Origin: Scylla paramamosain
Taxonomy: Eukaryota; Arthropoda; Malacostraca; Decapoda; Portunidae
NCBI RefSeq assembly: GCF_035594125.1
Contig: NC_087171.1
Location: 19,879,767-19,943,766 of the forward strand
DNA length: 64,000 nucleotides
Direction of reading: 5' to 3'
In this document: in pieces, positions 13,797 through 26,254 of the stretch
Layout: the number at the start of each line of letters is the position of its first letter
How positions within the stretch are numbered: position 1 is the stretch's first letter
The notes under the pieces: generated by a model
What the model saw: the letters and a program-made list of their open reading frames with translations, nothing else
Databases searched by the model: none
What the model was told of the DNA's origin: nothing
Translations under genes and position numbers: made by a program

Positions 13797-15086
13797 ATGA
13801 ACAAAAGCACAATGCAACCTGTCAACGGGGAAACACACTGACTTGTGCGTGACGCGTCTCGTATTTCTTTGTTTGTTTTTCTTTGTAAATCTCGCGGCAC
13901 TGAACCATCGCTTACACAGGATATTAGTTCCAGTTTGTGTATCTGCAATCAGGAGAGCGTAAGTACCGTCATGACCAAATTATAAAGGCAAGTTTTTCAA
14001 GGTAAATTTTGTTACTGAAATAGTTTACATCACAAGACCTTCCTGGGATACTGTGATGTTTGTTGTTGTTGTTGTTGTTGGGAAGAGGCATTCAGACTTT
14101 TCCACACTATAATGACCTCCACGAATGCACACTGTTCAGTTCTTTAAATCATAACAAGAAGTATCAATGCTTTAGGCAGAAGACATTTCATTTTGCCGCA
14201 ATGTTTGACCAGGCCTATGACATTCACGGTACTGATACACCGATTCCCTGATTCCCTGATTGACTCATTCGTTAGTTCAAGAAGTAAAAAGAAAAAAAAA
14301 ATCACCTAGGCCTATTGGGATCTTACGGTGAATTTGGGCAAGCCTAGTCGGTGTTTTGTTTACTCATCTATTAACTTATATGTTTGTTTTACTTGTTTCT
14401 TTAGTTCCTTATATCGATTTATCATAAAGGAGTAAAAATTATAGCACATATGACATTTAAATTTATTAAAAACATAGTGATTTCATTCATTTCCGTGTTG
14501 TACCTTTCCTCCGAGGCCTTCCCTTCACGACCACCACCAGCCAGCGTGCAAGGGACAGCTGACTGGGTCGTGCGCAGCTTGCTTCGATCCCACGTCGATT
14601 CTTAACTCGTAGATTCTTAGCTGGGACCTGTTTCGCGGCTCAGGCAGTACCAAGGTCACACGAAGACAGCGGCAACATCGACAGCTTTATTTTTGTTACT
14701 TAATGTGCCACTAGTTGCCACGTCCCAGAGAAAGAGAGGGAGAGGGTGGAGGGGTCGTATGAAGTCAGTGGCCATCCGTGCCAGTAGTACATGAACAACC
14801 TGCTGATTGTCATGACGTTCACTGAAGTTTAATCTTACTTATTCTGACAACAAACAGCCCGCTTCCTTAGAATTCGAACGGTCAAAGCATAAAATTTGTA
14901 GCAGATGCAACAAGTTCTGTACTTATGGTGTCCTCGCCATGCCTGCTGCTGGGCCTGTAGCTGCCGGCATTGCAATCAATATATTGGAGAATTAGGGAGC
15001 GTGTCACTGATGGAAGCCTTGTTCCACCTCCTGGTGTGCTGCCCTCACCACTTACCACACTTGAGGGAATGGTTTGCACGTTTTAA

Positions 15087-15087
<1 letters not shown>

Positions 15088-15146
<59 letters not shown>
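15088..15146 (+). repeat. (CA)29 microsatellite
   Basis: Uninterrupted CA array. Confidence 0.98.
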
Positions 15147-15148
<2 letters not shown>

Positions 15149-15949
15149 ACTTTCGTACCCTCTCTTGTTAATTTCCCGCATTTTAACTCAATCTTATATA
15201 AACTTTGGTAGGATTATAAATGTCTGTTTCCTCAAGATTTGTCTTTAAGAATTATGCTGCTAATTTGACTTGTCCTCACTTGTCTATGGATTGACGTGGA
15301 TACTAAATGATTTCAATGCACGACGCTCAACTGACCGAGCGGCAGCGTGGTCCAGGGGGCGGAGCGACGGCGAAACTCCATTGATTGATTGAGAGAGTGT
15401 GTCTTCCGGATCCCAATACATCACAGCCTCGGGGTTGCCGTGGCTCAGCGTCCCCGCGGGATACTTTGTCTTCCCCCGTGGACCTTCTTTATTGCCTTTA
15501 TTTATCATTCTCTCCTTATGAATACTGTAGGTCTTTCGCATATGGCGTGCAGTGTGCCATGTAACGGCCTCTTCTTCCATATCAATCTTATTCTTTCTCT
15601 GTCATACAAGTTTTACATCAACCTTTTACATTGAGTGACCTACTTTTTGTTTTACCTACAGGCTACAGCCCAGCTAGCGTATATTTTACATTAGTTGGTC
15701 TTCGTCTCCGGAATAATACTGAAATGCTTCTCATAAATTACACGATCCGGATATATAGCTTCATTTCTTTTCTCTTAGGCAATTGTTATGGTGACGAGTG
15801 GGCAGAGAATCAAAGCTAGTAAGAGCCAGATGGGGTTTGGAATTGTTAGTAAGCAAGGTTTCAAAGTCCGTAAGAGTTCAATGGAAGCTCTGTGCGTGAG
15901 GGTGGTTGAGCTGCCGTTTGGAACAGCTAGTAATGAGATTCTGATAACC

Positions 15950-16200
15950 ACAGTCATCGGCCGTTATCGTTATCTGTATCTTCATTTCCATCACGATCAT
16001 TTCCACTATCAACGCCACCTTCATCCTCTGTGACATAACTTGCATCACCACCATTGTCACTACATCCACCACCACCACCACCAAAAATAACAACAATAAC
16101 AACAACAGTAACAACCACTCGAAGCACCACTCCCGTTATCCTTACCACCAGAAACCACCACCACCACTACCACCACCACCACCGCCACCACCACCCAGTA
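15950..16200 (+). repeat. degenerate ACC/AAC/ATC trinucleotide tract
   Basis: About 250 bp made mostly of ACC, AAC, CAT and CCA triplets, strongly depleted of G on the plus strand. Runs such as ACCACCACCACCACC alternate with AACAACAATAACAAC. The hydrophobic (minus) and His/Thr-rich (plus) frames here are repeat artefacts. Confidence 0.8.
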
Positions 16201-16329
16201 ATGCCACATGCCCTGCCATCAGAGCTGTTCAGTATCTTATATTATCGCAGGCAATGTATATCCTTACGAGCCACAGATAACTATTCTATCTTCTACGTAA
16301 CGAGTTATGACAATAATTATTCTTAGCCG

Positions 16330-17600
16330 ACTGCCGCATAATACTTGTACATTTAGGCATGAGGCGAAATTCAACGGGAATGGAAGAAGAAGGATGAAAG
16401 ACAGCAGCTAATTTTTGGATTACTTAAGACAAAACAGTTGAGAGATTTAGGGATATTCTGAGTTTTGCTGAAGGCAGTACTTGGAACTTGAAACATGCCT
16501 CTTACATGTACGGGAGCAAATTACATTGAAAATTGTATGTATTGGAAGGTACTTGATGTGAAACTCTATAGTGGCGTATCACAGGTTTAACGAACAAAGT
16601 AAATCATTGGACTGTGTTATCAATGTCGACAAAATTATGCCGACAGCTCTTACCATTTTTCTTTAAACATTGCTGAAGACTGCATCAGATCCTCTCTTGT
16701 CTTGTTTTCGTCATCTCTGTCACCTTGTCCATCATATAAATCCACGTGGTTCTCCGAGTGATTGGGAATATATGCTTTCCCTGCGATGTTTTCTTTATTT
16801 TTCACACAGGCATGTAGACAGATCTTTGCATTGGCAGCCACGTGTATCAAAGAATTTATTCATGCTTCCCTCGAATCGTAAGGGTTCTGTGGCCACTAGC
16901 CTTGCTTTGATGGATGAAAACCTGCCTTCTTCCATCAATTGAACGACATTCTTCACATTCTTGATTGGCTGTAATGGAATGTCAGTGCATGAGATTCCAT
17001 AGCGCAGTGAGTTTTTGGGGGAATTCAGGAGGGATTGACTGTGCTCTTATTTTCCTTTAAAAAGCGATATCTTTCACTTTGTATATGGGGTTGGAAATTT
17101 AGGAGGAGGTTTGATAATGACCAGCCAAAGACAATGACACAGACGAAGGACTAACACGAAAGCAATTGGCATTCCTCAGCAAGTTCAAGGAGTATAGCTT
17201 GGGCTCCTGCCACGTAGCTGCAGCACAGTTCAATAAATACTGCACAGGAGGACCACGAAAGAATGCAGAAATGCGAGTAACATTATGATTCTAAGGGACA
17301 TTCTAAGGGCCACATTGGGAAAATAATAACATAGGCTAATGACGCAATGTAAATGGTCTAGGCCTTAAGGACGAGTCTCTGTAGCGAATCAGGTGATGTG
17401 TCAATATCTGGATCACTGAGACTAATGAAACTTTACATAATTCTTCAAGATCTGATGGTGGACAATGAATTTTACAGTTGAGATTCTTCCAAAGGGATAG
17501 CATCTTTTTTAGCTTTCGAATGTCGCAAGTCAAAAGAAGCTCACACAGTCACCAGAATCATGTGAGATATACAACATACTCATTTGCCGAACGTCCGTTA
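16330..17600. other. intergenic, nothing recognised
   Basis: No domain, RNA gene or clear repeat was seen. Confidence 0.5.
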
Positions 17601-17619
17601 GGATTTTAGCAAATAGTGA

Positions 17620-17870
17620 AAACTGAGTGTAGGTTTCTGCCGAATCATTTAAAAATGTGATTCAAGTTTCTGTGTCAAAGGGTGAAATATATGACAGAAG
17701 TTTCTGTCAAATAATGAAAAAATAAGAACCGGCTTTGTCAAATATTTAAAAACTGTGACTCAAATTTCTGTGAAGTGATGGAAAAAAAAAAAAGGTTATG
17801 CTAAATAATGAAAAATGTGATTCAGGTTCCTGCTGAATGACAATCGTGGATTCAAGGTCGATGGCAAATG
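17620..17870 (+). repeat. degenerate ~45-60 bp tandem repeat
   Basis: Units containing AAAAATGTGATTCAAGTTTC followed by TGTCAAA or CTGAATGA recur about five times with indels and A-runs. The divergence indicates an old array. Confidence 0.65.
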
Positions 17871-18821
17871 AGCAGGTTGTGTCCTGGTGTACAAAACGCA
17901 ACAGACAACTCTGGATCAAACCGATTCAAACTATGACGAAGTATCAGAACAAATATAATGAGTAATATCACAACCTTCAAACTTCTGGGTCTATTTGAGG
18001 AAAACGTTGAGGCTTAAATAAGAGTGAACGGGTCTTTCACTCCCCAAAAAATTAAGCTATACGTGACTATGATAGATACATAAGGTAGGATAATGAAGAC
18101 CAATATACAGTGCGCTACCACCTGACAATATTGTTGTTGTGAACCCGAGGTATGGTAATGATTACGTAATATCGATATATTATGAATGATTTGAAAGTAT
18201 AGAAGGTATATACTTGTTCATTATGTTATATATTTTATCCGTACGGTGTTGTGTGGATAAGATGACATCCTACCCTGAAAGAGTGGACTGAAATACTATG
18301 CTGTGTTAAAAAAGATGCAGAAAAGTTAATGCAGGGGCTCATTAAGTTTTCATTGAACCCTGCACTTCACACTTGCATGCACCTCGCCAGCAGTGTTTAC
18401 AGTCATGGCATCTAACGTCAAACTGCCAACTCCTCTAATTTACGAAGATTTATTGCAGAAATTACACTGTTCCGTATTACAACGACTCTTATTCATTACG
18501 TACAAACTCTGAAATACGGAGGTGTTGCAGTGTTGAGGTGATAATTTTTGATTAATTGACCAACAAGACCTTTCCGACACCCAGCCAGGCCTATCGACCT
18601 TTCCCTAGCCACCGTGAACCAAGGCAGCACCTGGTACCGTGAACAAGGAGGCGGCAGTATTGCACGATGGACGGCATGGAACCCGCCAAGTGCCCAAGCC
18701 ACCTCTTCCCCAGAGAATGAATAAAAACCCAAGGTCATCGCCAGGTATACTCCACACATGGCTCGAGTCTCAGAACCTCCTTTGTTGTTCAGGTCATGTC
18801 GACGTGGAATTACTGTTTTAC

Positions 18822-18823
<2 letters not shown>

Positions 18824-18898
<75 letters not shown>
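18824..18898 (+). repeat. (TG)37 microsatellite
   Basis: Uninterrupted TG array. Confidence 0.98.
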
Positions 18899-18900
<2 letters not shown>

Positions 18901-19301
18901 TGGGGAATCGCCTGTAACAGTATAGGATGCATAATTTCACTAGACTCTTTTGTTGGTATGGCCACAATTGGCTTTTCTTCTTTCAATATAACTTCGGTAT
19001 TTTACAGAACATGGGTGTTTAATCTTATATTATTGTTACATTGTTTTTATTCCTATATCAACATTTCGCTTGTTCTTGTCGTCGTTTGTTATATCTTCCT
19101 TTTGTAATATATTATAGAAGGGACAAATTTTGGCAAAACTGGCATTATTAGTTATCGCGGCGTTTTATTGCGACCCTGACATCAAAAGGCAGAGGTTGTT
19201 ATCTTGCTACATTACACTTTGCTAAGTAGTATTACGATACAAATATTTCATTGAGGTTTATTTCTTTGGCAATCAGAGTTGTGTCATTGGAGAGCGTTTC
19301 C

Positions 19302-19334
<33 letters not shown>
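19302..19334 (+). repeat. (TGT)11 microsatellite
   Basis: Lies about 47 bp inside the intron that follows the coding exon at 19381-19858 (on the minus strand it reads (AAC)n). Confidence 0.95.
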
Positions 19335-19380
19335 ATTGGTGAAGGGCACACGATTACCATAAAAGAAGATCCTTACTCAC

Positions 19381-19858
19381 CTTTCTTTAGCTTCGGCCTG
19401 ACAGGATTCGGGGAAGGTGAGTCAGCTTCCGCGTTAGCATTCTCTGCCCGGGCCTCTGGAGTGTTGCTCTTTTTCTTCTTGCTGCCCTTGGACCCCAGAG
19501 AGCCCGTGGGTGACTGGAGGCCCGTGGGTTTGTGAAGGGAGGTTCTTATCGGCTGCCCTCCCGCTAAGTTTCCCCCTAGACTGACATTCACACTTGTCGG
19601 TGTGAACGCCGTGGACTTGGGAGGGGTGGCTCGAAACTCGTGAGCATGATGTTCAAATCCTGGCTTTCTAATGTATGCAGGCTCCGATGATGTGCTGGAC
19701 GCTCCGGGAGAACTGACGCTCTCGTAGCCAAAGTCTTGGCCGTCAAATTCTGACACGGAGACGCGCCTGCCTGCAAACACATCCTCGCTTTCATCGTCCG
19801 CGTCCTCCTTCATGACTGGCGGAGGCGTGGGCGTGCGAGGCTTCCTTTTGGCACTCAT
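19381..19858 (-). CDS. first coding exon of an unrecognised disordered protein
   Basis: The ATG at 19858 lies in an AAA-ATG-AGT context and opens 159 codons, ending at a strong splice donor, GAAAG|GTGAGT, at 19381/19380. The reading frame runs into a stop six codons past the donor, as expected of an exon. The peptide begins MSAKRKPRTPTPPPVMKED and continues with an acidic patch (about residues 19-27), a long Ser/Thr/Pro/Gly-rich stretch, a basic SKGSKKKKS cluster near residue 124 and a C-terminal PKLKKG. It has no membrane segment, signal peptide or known domain. The profile is that of an intrinsically disordered N-terminus with phosphorylatable SP/TP sites. I do not recognise the family. Continuation exons should lie at lower coordinates on the minus strand, but none was found in the 19 kb available, so the first intron may exceed the window. 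Confidence 0.65.
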
Positions 19859-19989
19859 TTTGACAGAAAGCTACAGGGCGACGCCCACGCCCATCACAGC
19901 AAAGGAAAAGATCACGGAACAGGTAGACCAAGTCCCTGACAAGTTGTGGACGGGAAGGCGTGTGTCTTAACTGAACACCGAGACTTGAG

Positions 19990-20110
19990 CTCGCTGATGT
20001 CCTCGTCGTCGTTGTTAGCGTTGTTGTTATTAATAGTGATGGTGGTGATATTGATGGCAGTGGTGGTGATGGTGGTGGTGCTGCTGCCGCCACTGCTGCT
20101 CACGTCCTTT
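19990..20110 (+). repeat. degenerate GTT/GGT/GAT trinucleotide tract
   Basis: Triplet-rich DNA (GTTGTTATTAATAG, GGTGGTGATGGTGG) just upstream of the 19858 start codon, possibly in the 5' untranslated region or proximal promoter. The poly-Val and poly-Thr frames are artefacts. Confidence 0.7.
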
Positions 20111-20439
20111 CCGATCATGTTGATCTTGTATCGGGCATAGTGTGAGGAGCCCCCTCGATCATCAGGTCGGTGGTGTGGCCTTGGTGGGACGCCAGAAGTG
20201 GACGGACAAACTGTACCTTTCTAATTATTGTAAACATAAATCATGTGCTTTTCTTCTTTTTTATCTGTCAGGCAAGTTACTTTCACCACCGTTTTTTTTT
20301 CCCCGATATGTCGCAGTATACAGTGCGTGATGCGAAATATTGGTTTTATTCGTTTGTACTTGACCGCTAACTTTTAAACATCTACGATAATCCATTCAAA
20401 TATATTACAACTTTCACATATAGTTCACATTATATAAAG

Positions 20440-20690
20440 AACCACGGAGACACTCCTCGTCACCCATCCCTCCAACTCCACAAACAAGGACTGGCGATAC
20501 ACACATCCACTTGGCGTTTGTTTACACGTTGCTAGGGTGGTTACCAGGCATGACGTCACGCGGTGTGCTGGCTGGTCCTGTCCCCTCCCCGCCCCTATCA
20601 GCAGGTGTTGATCGCTGGCGCCACAAACGTCAGTACCGCGCGCACAAACACAACGCAGGCTCATTATTCCTCCCAGGCGATGAACTCACC
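20440..20690 (-). promoter_or_regulatory. candidate GC-rich promoter with perfect CRE
   Basis: A GC- and CpG-richer patch carries the palindromic cAMP response element TGACGTCA (20551-20558) in the context CATGACGTCACGCGG, next to GTTGCTAGGGTGGTTACC and a GC-box-like CCCCGCCCC. It lies about 0.7 kb upstream of the minus-strand start at 19858, so it is a plausible promoter for that gene. It could equally drive a plus-strand transcript. Confidence 0.4.
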
Positions 20691-20719
20691 ACGGAATATA
20701 ATACATAAATTGAGAAGCA

Positions 20720-23380
20720 GGACAACGCTACCTGAAAAAAAATGAGGTACAGAAAGTTAAATTAAGTAAGGTTAGTAATTTTGTTAATGAAATATTGTGG
20801 TGTTTATTTTTACTCCTTCCGTGCGATGAATTAGGCATGAAGTTTTCAAGTATAAATCACCAATACGCTGCGTGACACTAATTGCTGATAGAAATACACA
20901 CACACAAAAAAAAAAAAAAAGTAAAGTTGTGAGTATTTTGATCAAAAAACGTTAATGTCATGTGAGATTTCCTTTGATTAACTGATTTATTTGAAGCGCT
21001 ACAGCAACAGCATCGTATGGCGACGGAAAGGAAAAAAAAAAAATCGGTACAAGTAGGTTTCCGTGTGTTTAATTGATAATGATTACGGACGAACTCTACA
21101 TATTATTACTAAGTTCGTTCATTTCGATACAAACTTGAGGCGGAAACTTTGAAAACTCATTACATACAATAACGATACTTAGCATACATGGCATTCAAAG
21201 CCCCGTTCACTTCCAGCATTGTATGATTCAACAAACCACAACTTGGAGTGTCTGGATGTTGAAAGAAAGCAGTCACACCCACACCGCGGCTTATCTCCTG
21301 AGAAATGTGATGGTTGCCGCCGTGAGCCAAAGCTTGTGGCGTGAATGATGAGCCACACCGCCAAGCTCGCACAGTACCTGACGAGTCACACCCTGCACGG
21401 TAAGTCAGAGCACTCTAATGCAATACTAATAGACGAATATTTGTAAAGATCAAACAGTGAAGCACGTCATCGTAAATATTTTCTACACAATTTCCTTTCC
21501 TACAAAAACATTTCAAACGAAGATATATGAGGAATAAAACTCTAATATATGAAAAAGATGCCATTTATCCAAATCATTAGTTTTAATCTTTCATTGTTCA
21601 TTCGTCGTCCCGTTCATCCTTCTTAGTTTTTTTTTTTTTTTCAGCTTCGTATTCAGCATCTTTCTGGTAGTCTTTGTCTTCCTTTTTCATCCTCGTCTTC
21701 TTCATACATTTCGTCATCCTCATTTTCATGTTTTCCTTATCCTTTTTTCACCGTTGTCGTCGAAGTCCGCGAACTCAAATGTTTTCAGCGATATTCTCGG
21801 GCGTGAAGTGTAGGATGAAGCAAGTGATGCTATGTGGTGGTAATGATGCTGCTAGAATATTATTAATAAGTTCCAGTTCACGTCAACAAGGTGCTTTTGC
21901 AGGCTTTAAAGATCTCGGAGTAGTAATAAATTAAGTTACGGCGCCGCAATGACTATTACCTTGGAACGGTCTACGTCTAGGATTATGAGAGAACGCTTCC
22001 TCGCAACGTGAAACTGCTGTGAACCAGAATCGAATTCGTAACACAGGCCACAAGCCGAGCAATAGCATTTATGATGAAAATGTATCGATGTTTTTATCGT
22101 GGAGCAAGGTAAAAACAAACAGAGGGGTGAAATGCGAAATGAAAACAGCATGGTAAGGACAAACTAAGAAGCGCGATGAAAACAGTGAACGAGTATTTGA
22201 CAAGCAACTACTTAAGTCACTAGCAGGGTTAATTTTACAGCTGCATTGTGTATATCAACTATCAATATTCCTTCAAGGGATAAATAGACTTATATACTAG
22301 TTCTTAAGTTCTCCGGGGTGTGTTATGGTGTGTCAGATTTGATGAACGACGAGCGCTGGACCTGCAGTTACCCCGGCAGTGGACAGTTTCCCGTAAGGCA
22401 TGGCGTGGTGCATGATGGTTATGTGGCATTCAGAGTGGCAGGCCTTAGTGGCAGGCAACAGGTTGATGATAGGGGGGACAGGGGAGGCCTCGCAGGAGCA
22501 GTGTCAAGGTGGGGTTTGTCAAGCCAAATGTGAATTCCATTTTTTTTTTTTTTCTTTTTATAAGATGATGATTACGATGTCCTAACTTGTATCCAGAAAC
22601 ACACGAGGAAGAGCTAAATAGTTAAAGACCCGTGCAAGAGTACTACAGTTTAAAATCATTACACCTAGTACAAGTAAGCAGTAATAATCTAATAAACCAG
22701 GGACCAATAGCTTAAAGAAAATTTTTCGGCTAATTCAATGTTAAATTTTGATAGCTGAATGATATGTAATGGCGGGCCAGTCAAGGTCAACCACACTTCT
22801 TGGGGTCACAGCGATCGCCATGTACAGTATGAGTATACACCTCTAGTGCGCACACACACACACACACACACACACGTGCAAGTAGCTATTTCTTTCATGG
22901 ACACTCGATCGATGCTACCTTAACATCATTTTCCTTTTTTTTTTCTTATTTATCTTTTGCTATATCCATCTTTTACAACTAACATAATACATCTTAATTC
23001 GATACTTAAAGCGCAGTGTTGTTGAGTGAAGTACACTGTAACAAAACTGTAATAGCGTATCCAGGACGTATGTACGTAGTAAGTGATATCACAAGAAGTT
23101 AGCAGTCTTGTACACCTGAATACTTAATTCTGAAGTGTGTGAAGTAAGTATTAAAGGGACTATATGCTTGATACACGTGACACTTCTTGGCAAAACCAGA
23201 CTGCGTATTTACTGTAGTAATACCTGACACATAGCACCGATACTGTTACCAATCTTTTACACCTGACTGCATAATTAATAACAGAAAGAAAAACTTGCGT
23301 ACTTGGAATTAAGGGACTTTATATGTGAAGTTAATTTATATCTATCTGTTGGTGTGGTAGAATTCGTGTATTTACAACGG
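20720..23380. other. intergenic, no gene recognised
   Basis: Contains short A- and T-runs and a (CA)12 array near 22850-22875. An acidic minus-strand segment at 21600-21790 is discussed under findings. No exon with both splice sites was found. Confidence 0.5.
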
Positions 23381-23389
23381 TGCACGAGG

Positions 23390-23560
23390 AGGCAGAGGTG
23401 TTTACAGCAGCAGCAGATGACGCAATGCAGCAGTGGACGTGAGGCGGCGCGGCCACCCCTGTTTGAACACTAACCACTCACGCCACAACCTGTTTACACT
23501 CCTACACAGGTACTCAGGTTGGTGTGTTTGAGCCCTTTTCACCTCTCAGGCAGGTATGGT
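23390..23560 (+). promoter_or_regulatory. candidate promoter / 5' untranslated exon of the metallopeptidase gene
   Basis: The first coding exon of the downstream gene starts with a splice acceptor at 25420, so at least one 5' noncoding exon lies upstream. This GC-richer patch (GTGAGGCGGCGCGGCC) contains two donor-like sites, ACACAG|GTACTC near 23508 and AGGCAG|GTATGG near 23553. The assignment is inference. Confidence 0.3.
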
Positions 23561-24440
23561 ATCAAGAAAACACCCACGTAGAGGTAGTATCAGAGATTGG
23601 AGACAGTGCATTCACTCTCATAGATTTTCGGTTGTACCTCCGCCGTCAATCAATAGAAAGATTACGTCTGATTGGAGTGTGACTGTAATCCCTGTTTTCT
23701 GTCCCGACTGGCCCGTGGGTGGCTCCAGTGCAAGTTCATATAGGAATAATAATCAGACAAAGGTAACTAGGTAATGGTTGAGGCCTAAGCCGTGACAACC
23801 GTGTACTTCCTCCAGTGGTGGGGGCGGCAGGCCAGTGTCTAGGGCACAGGTGTGGGGAACATGGCTAGTACACGGGGCCAGGAATTCTGAGCTGCTCTGA
23901 GTTGCCTATACAGACATGGTTGAATATATGGCAAGTACCTAGGTTCTATTAATATGTATTGTTTTAATTGTATGGTAGTTGTTTACATAGAAACAAGGAT
24001 ATATGTAATTGCATTGCAGTTACATGTATATTACTGGCATTGCATTTATTCAGCGTATTTGTTGTTATAATTGTTTGTTTTCATTGTTTGTATCAGGGAG
24101 GGACTGTATTTGTCACCTGTTTCAGTTTTGTCATGGGCAAAAATTTTTGAGAATTGTCAGTAATATTTTTTGGGGTAAACTGCATCCCACACTAATTTCA
24201 GGACTTTTTCCTAGTAGATTTTGATGGCTTTAGGTAATATGATAACTGTTTATCAACAAAATCGTGTGTGTATTAAGTGTGGGGGAATAGACTTTTCCTT
24301 AACAAGCAATTCACCTGATAGAAATTTTCATGATAATTTGCTTTACATAAAAACTTATGAGAAAGAATAGTTTCATCTTTTAAGTATCGTCTTGGACCTA
24401 AAAGGTGAGAAAATGTTAGACGTTAGCCTGCAGTGATTGG

Positions 24441-24508
24441 CCGACCCACTTGTGCCGACCCACCCGTGCTGACTCATCCGTGCCAACCCACCTGTGCCGA
24501 CCCACACA
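24441..24508 (+). repeat. 16 bp tandem repeat, about 4 copies
   Basis: Units GCCGACCCACCYGT recur four to five times (CCGACCCACTTGTGCCGACC and so on). It lies upstream of the metallopeptidase coding exons, probably in its 5' intron. Confidence 0.75.
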
Positions 24509-25164
24509 TGCCTTGCTTCATCTCACTTCTTCAGTGAGGATAATCCAGTTTTGTAATATTGTTGCGGCACCCACTACTTACATCACCGCCCACAACCAGC
24601 CAGCCATGAGTAACACTTGTACCCAAGAAGGCTGCAACTCATACAGAGAAGTCAGGACAGCACTCACTCTCTCACCAGGAGCTGCAATGCAGGTGGACGC
24701 AACTTACAGGGATCGGCATAGTAGTGGAGTGTGAAGCAAGAAGGACATGTAAAGACTACATGCACAACACAGGTGTATATTTCATAACTATAGAACAGGG
24801 CACTGTTATCTCATGACACACAGGACACTACAGGCACTAAAACTCACACCAGGCAGAGCACAGAATTACAAGTGCATGGCGCACACTGCCCACACACACC
24901 CAGAGCACAAAGTCACTTGGACGTCCATGCACAACACACATGAAGGAAGTACAACTTGACTCACAAGGCACAACTTACAACTCACAACTGGCAGCACAAT
25001 GTGTAGGCTACAAAGATGCTGTGAAGAGGCCCTCTTCAGCTGCACTTCCCAACAGCTGGTTCTCACTGCCACAAGACATCTTCCTCACGCAGTCCTTCCT
25101 CAGGTCGGCTCTCAGGTACACAGCAGACATCTCACATAGGCTCCACCAGCCTCTCTTTCTCCAG

Positions 25165-25290
25165 ATCTGGTCGTCAGGTCAGGGACCAGGCGTCAGGTTA
25201 GGGACCAGTTGTTGGGTCAGGGACCAGGTGTTGGGTCAGGGACTAGGTGTCGGATCAGGGACTGGGCGTTGGATCAGCGGCTGGCTATCA
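25165..25290 (+). repeat. ~20 bp tandem repeat, about 6 copies
   Basis: Units of GGTCAGGGACCAGGTGTTG type recur at 19-20 bp with a few substitutions. The array ends about 130 bp before the acceptor of the first coding metallopeptidase exon. Confidence 0.85.
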
Positions 25291-25427
25291 GGTCACACAG
25301 CATGGGGGACACTTAACAAAGTGTGACCACAGGGGACATTGAATGACACACAGGTCACAAGCAATAGAAATTGAATAAATATTGGTTTGTAAAATATTCA
25401 TATGTTTCTCATTGTTTCAGTCACAAG

Positions 25428-26254
25428 ATGCTTGAGGTCACAAATCTACGAGATGGGGAAGTTGTCCCTCACCAACTGTGTCTGCTCCGGGTCACAGGGG
25501 CCCAGAAGGAGTCAACATGTGCTGCCATACACAACCAGAGTGACCACACCAGAAATGGGACTATTTGGAAAATATACCATGGAGGATTCAATGCACTGAT
25601 CCCACTTGTCGAGGGCAAGAATGATCTGAGAATCATTTGTGGAACAGAAGAAACCACAGTACACATAATTCACAAACCTGTAGACATTCCCAGGTATATC
25701 CGATTGGTTTACATCACATGCATGAATGAAGACAAGTTTCAAGGACCGAAGGACATGGACTGCTCACCAAATGCTGCAGTTAGAAAAATTCAAACAGGAG
25801 TCTTGACACTGCAAGCATTTGTAGCCGAGACTCTTGCTGCTGAGGGCTTGGGCCGGCGAACATTTCGTTTTGAGCTGGACACGAATGGCAATCCTATAGT
25901 TCATGTTGTAGAACTTCCTGTTACACTCCTCGAATCACATAAATTTACTGAAGAGCGCCTCTGGGAGACTGCTGCCCTGCACATCCTTTCATCTCACCTG
26001 GCTGATAAAAACTGCAAATATGTTGCATTCTTTGGTGGGACAAGATTCATGAACCCAGACAAGCACACACTTAAGACAGAGACTGAGATCATGGCCCATA
26101 CCAAAGGTCACGTCTCTCTGGGTGGTGGAGGACTGGCACTGGTGGGCACAGGTGCTCTATACTCCTGGGCCTCTCAAGTGGACGAAGTAATTAATTCCAT
26201 GAGGAGTACTTCATCTATTGATACCACAAAGCTGATGGACTTCAGTGGAGGAAG
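25428..26254 (+). CDS. metallopeptidase coding exon 1 (residues 1-275)
   Basis: The exon itself starts at 25421. It is open throughout and ends GGAGGAAG|GTAAGA. It encodes the N-terminal region upstream of the zinc site, starting MLEVTNLRDGEVVPHQLCLL. Confidence 0.85.
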
